Assembly: GCA_964529715.1 (NCBI GenBank)
Contig: CAZGXI010000053.1
Coordinates: 1 to 21,823 of the forward strand
Direction: 5' to 3'
Source of the DNA: CAZGXI01 sp964529715
Lineage (GTDB): Bacteria; Chloroflexota; Anaerolineae; Aggregatilineales; Ch27
Length of the DNA: 21,823 nucleotides
The position numbers and the translations under genes are program-made. Of the stretch, positions 21,409 through 21,823 are shown one piece after another; the first letter of the stretch is position 1; each line of letters opens with the position of its first letter. The notes under the pieces are model-generated. The model was not told where the DNA came from. It saw only the letters and a list, made by a program, of their open reading frames with translations, and searched no databases.

Positions 21409-21423
21409 CTCACAACGGTAACT

Positions 21424-21499
21424 TGGCAGGGGTGCCAGGAATCGAACCCGGAACCTACGGTTTTGGAGACCGTTGCTCTGCCAATTGAGCTACACCCCT
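21424..21499 (-). tRNA. tRNA-Trp (anticodon CCA)
   Basis: A complete cloverleaf reads on the minus strand: acceptor AGGGGTG/CACCCCT (7 bp), D arm GCTC-AATTGGCA-GAGC, anticodon stem ACGGT/ACCGT with loop CTCCAAA (anticodon CCA, Trp), variable AGGTT, T arm CCGGG-TTCGATT-CCTGG with one G-U pair, discriminator G and an encoded CCA end. It sits between rpmG and secE, the usual place for tRNA-Trp in many bacteria. Confidence 0.98.
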
Positions 21500-21524
21500 A
21501 CATCCCCAAACAACAGGCCGCGAT

Positions 21525-21689
21525 CTACTTGGTCTCGCGGTGCAGCGTATGCTTGCGGCAGCGACGGCAGTACTTATTCAGTTCTAGCCGCGCGCTGTCA
21601 TTGCGGCGATTCTTTTCGGTGGTGTAATTGCGTTCCTTGCATTCGCTGCAAGCAAGGTGAACAACCACACGAACGTCTTTCTTAGCCAT
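21525..21689 (-). CDS. rpmG: 50S ribosomal protein L33
   Basis: A 54-residue protein of normal length, starting MAKKDVRVVVHLACSECKERNYTT and ending YCRRCRKHTLHRETK. It carries both CxxC pairs (CSEC and CRRC), so it is the zinc-binding (C+) form. L33 sits near the E site of the large subunit. The ATG at 21689 has AAGGGA 4 nt upstream. It lies between tuf and tRNA-Trp and is co-oriented with both. Confidence 0.97.
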   Translation of the reverse strand: MAKKDVRVVVHLACSECKERNYTTEKNRRNDSARLELNKYCRRCRKHTLHRETK

Positions 21690-21752
21690 CGTTCCCTTCT
21701 AGCGGATAGGAGGGGCAGGTTGGTCAGGCAGCCCGCCCCCGACCTTGCCAGG

Positions 21753-21823
21753 TTATTCCAGAATTTCAGTAATGACGCCCGCGCCGACGGTGAGGCCGCC
21801 TTCGCGGATGGCGAACTTGGAGC
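21753..21823 (-). CDS. tuf: Elongation factor Tu, C-terminal 23 codons only (cut by window edge)
   Basis: Only the extreme C-terminus is inside the window: SKFAIREGGLTVGAGVITEILE then TAA. This matches the conserved EF-Tu end FAIREGGxTVGAGVV; the residue after GG is Leu here where Arg is common. EF-Tu delivers aminoacyl-tRNA to the ribosome. It is followed on the same strand by rpmG after 63 bp, with no convincing terminator between them. Confidence 0.93.
   Translation of the reverse strand, partial: SKFAIREGGLTVGAGVITEILE

Noticed and set aside
21690..21752. Terminator between tuf and rpmG
   Set aside because: The G-rich and C-rich tracts pair only imperfectly and no T-run follows, so it is not supported.
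1..21823. CRISPR array, insertion sequence, integrase, toxin-antitoxin pair or prophage genes
   Set aside because: No regularly spaced direct repeats, transposase or integrase motifs, or paired small toxin-like genes were seen. The short hairpins do not have IS-like inverted ends around a gene.

Overview
The window reads as a GC-rich bacterial chromosome segment, most likely from the Chloroflexota (an Anaerolineae-like lineage). This is inferred from general features rather than a marker match: a tuf-rpmG-tRNA-Trp-secE-nusG-rplK-rplA block, GC-rich third codon positions, a Gly/Pro-linked multi-LysM secreted protein, a non-lipoprotein solute-binding protein, and short intergenic hairpins of a type often seen in that phylum. 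Both window edges cut genes: a Uma2-family nuclease on the left and tuf on the right. No stretch longer than about 210 bp lacks a gene, and I see no CRISPR array, transposase, integrase or rRNA.

Layout. 1-8071 is a cell-surface glycan region. It holds a minus-strand GT9-GT26 glycosyltransferase fusion, a secreted LysM protein, and then a tight plus-strand operon: GT-C (GT39-like) membrane glycosyltransferase, small SMR-type flippase-like protein, dolichol-phosphate-mannose-synthase-like GT2, and two SAM methyltransferases. The natural reading is a polyprenyl-phosphate-sugar route. The GT2 charges the lipid, the SMR protein may help flip it, the GT-C enzyme transfers the sugar outside, and the methyltransferases decorate sugar or lipid. 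8068-13031 is a minus-strand peptide/nickel-type ABC importer (binding protein, two permeases, no ATPases) followed by a fold-type I aminotransferase. 13207-14410 has, on the plus strand, a beta-hydroxyacid dehydrogenase and an unrecognised 57-residue charged protein ending at a strong intrinsic terminator. 14502-18797 is a minus-strand metabolic/repair group: serine hydrolase, VOC protein, Rieske oxygenase, AlkD-like glycosylase (these four tightly spaced) and a NUDIX protein with a degenerate box. 18915-21823 is the translation/secretion block on the minus strand, closed by a terminator after rplA.

The best candidates for something new are the GT9-GT26 fusion, whose linker looks like translated intergenic repeat DNA; the lipid-linked glycosylation cassette; the 57-aa protein with its own control signals; and a small family of covarying 11-bp hairpins, one placed between the binding-protein and permease genes. 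All functional calls come from reading motifs by eye; no database search was possible.
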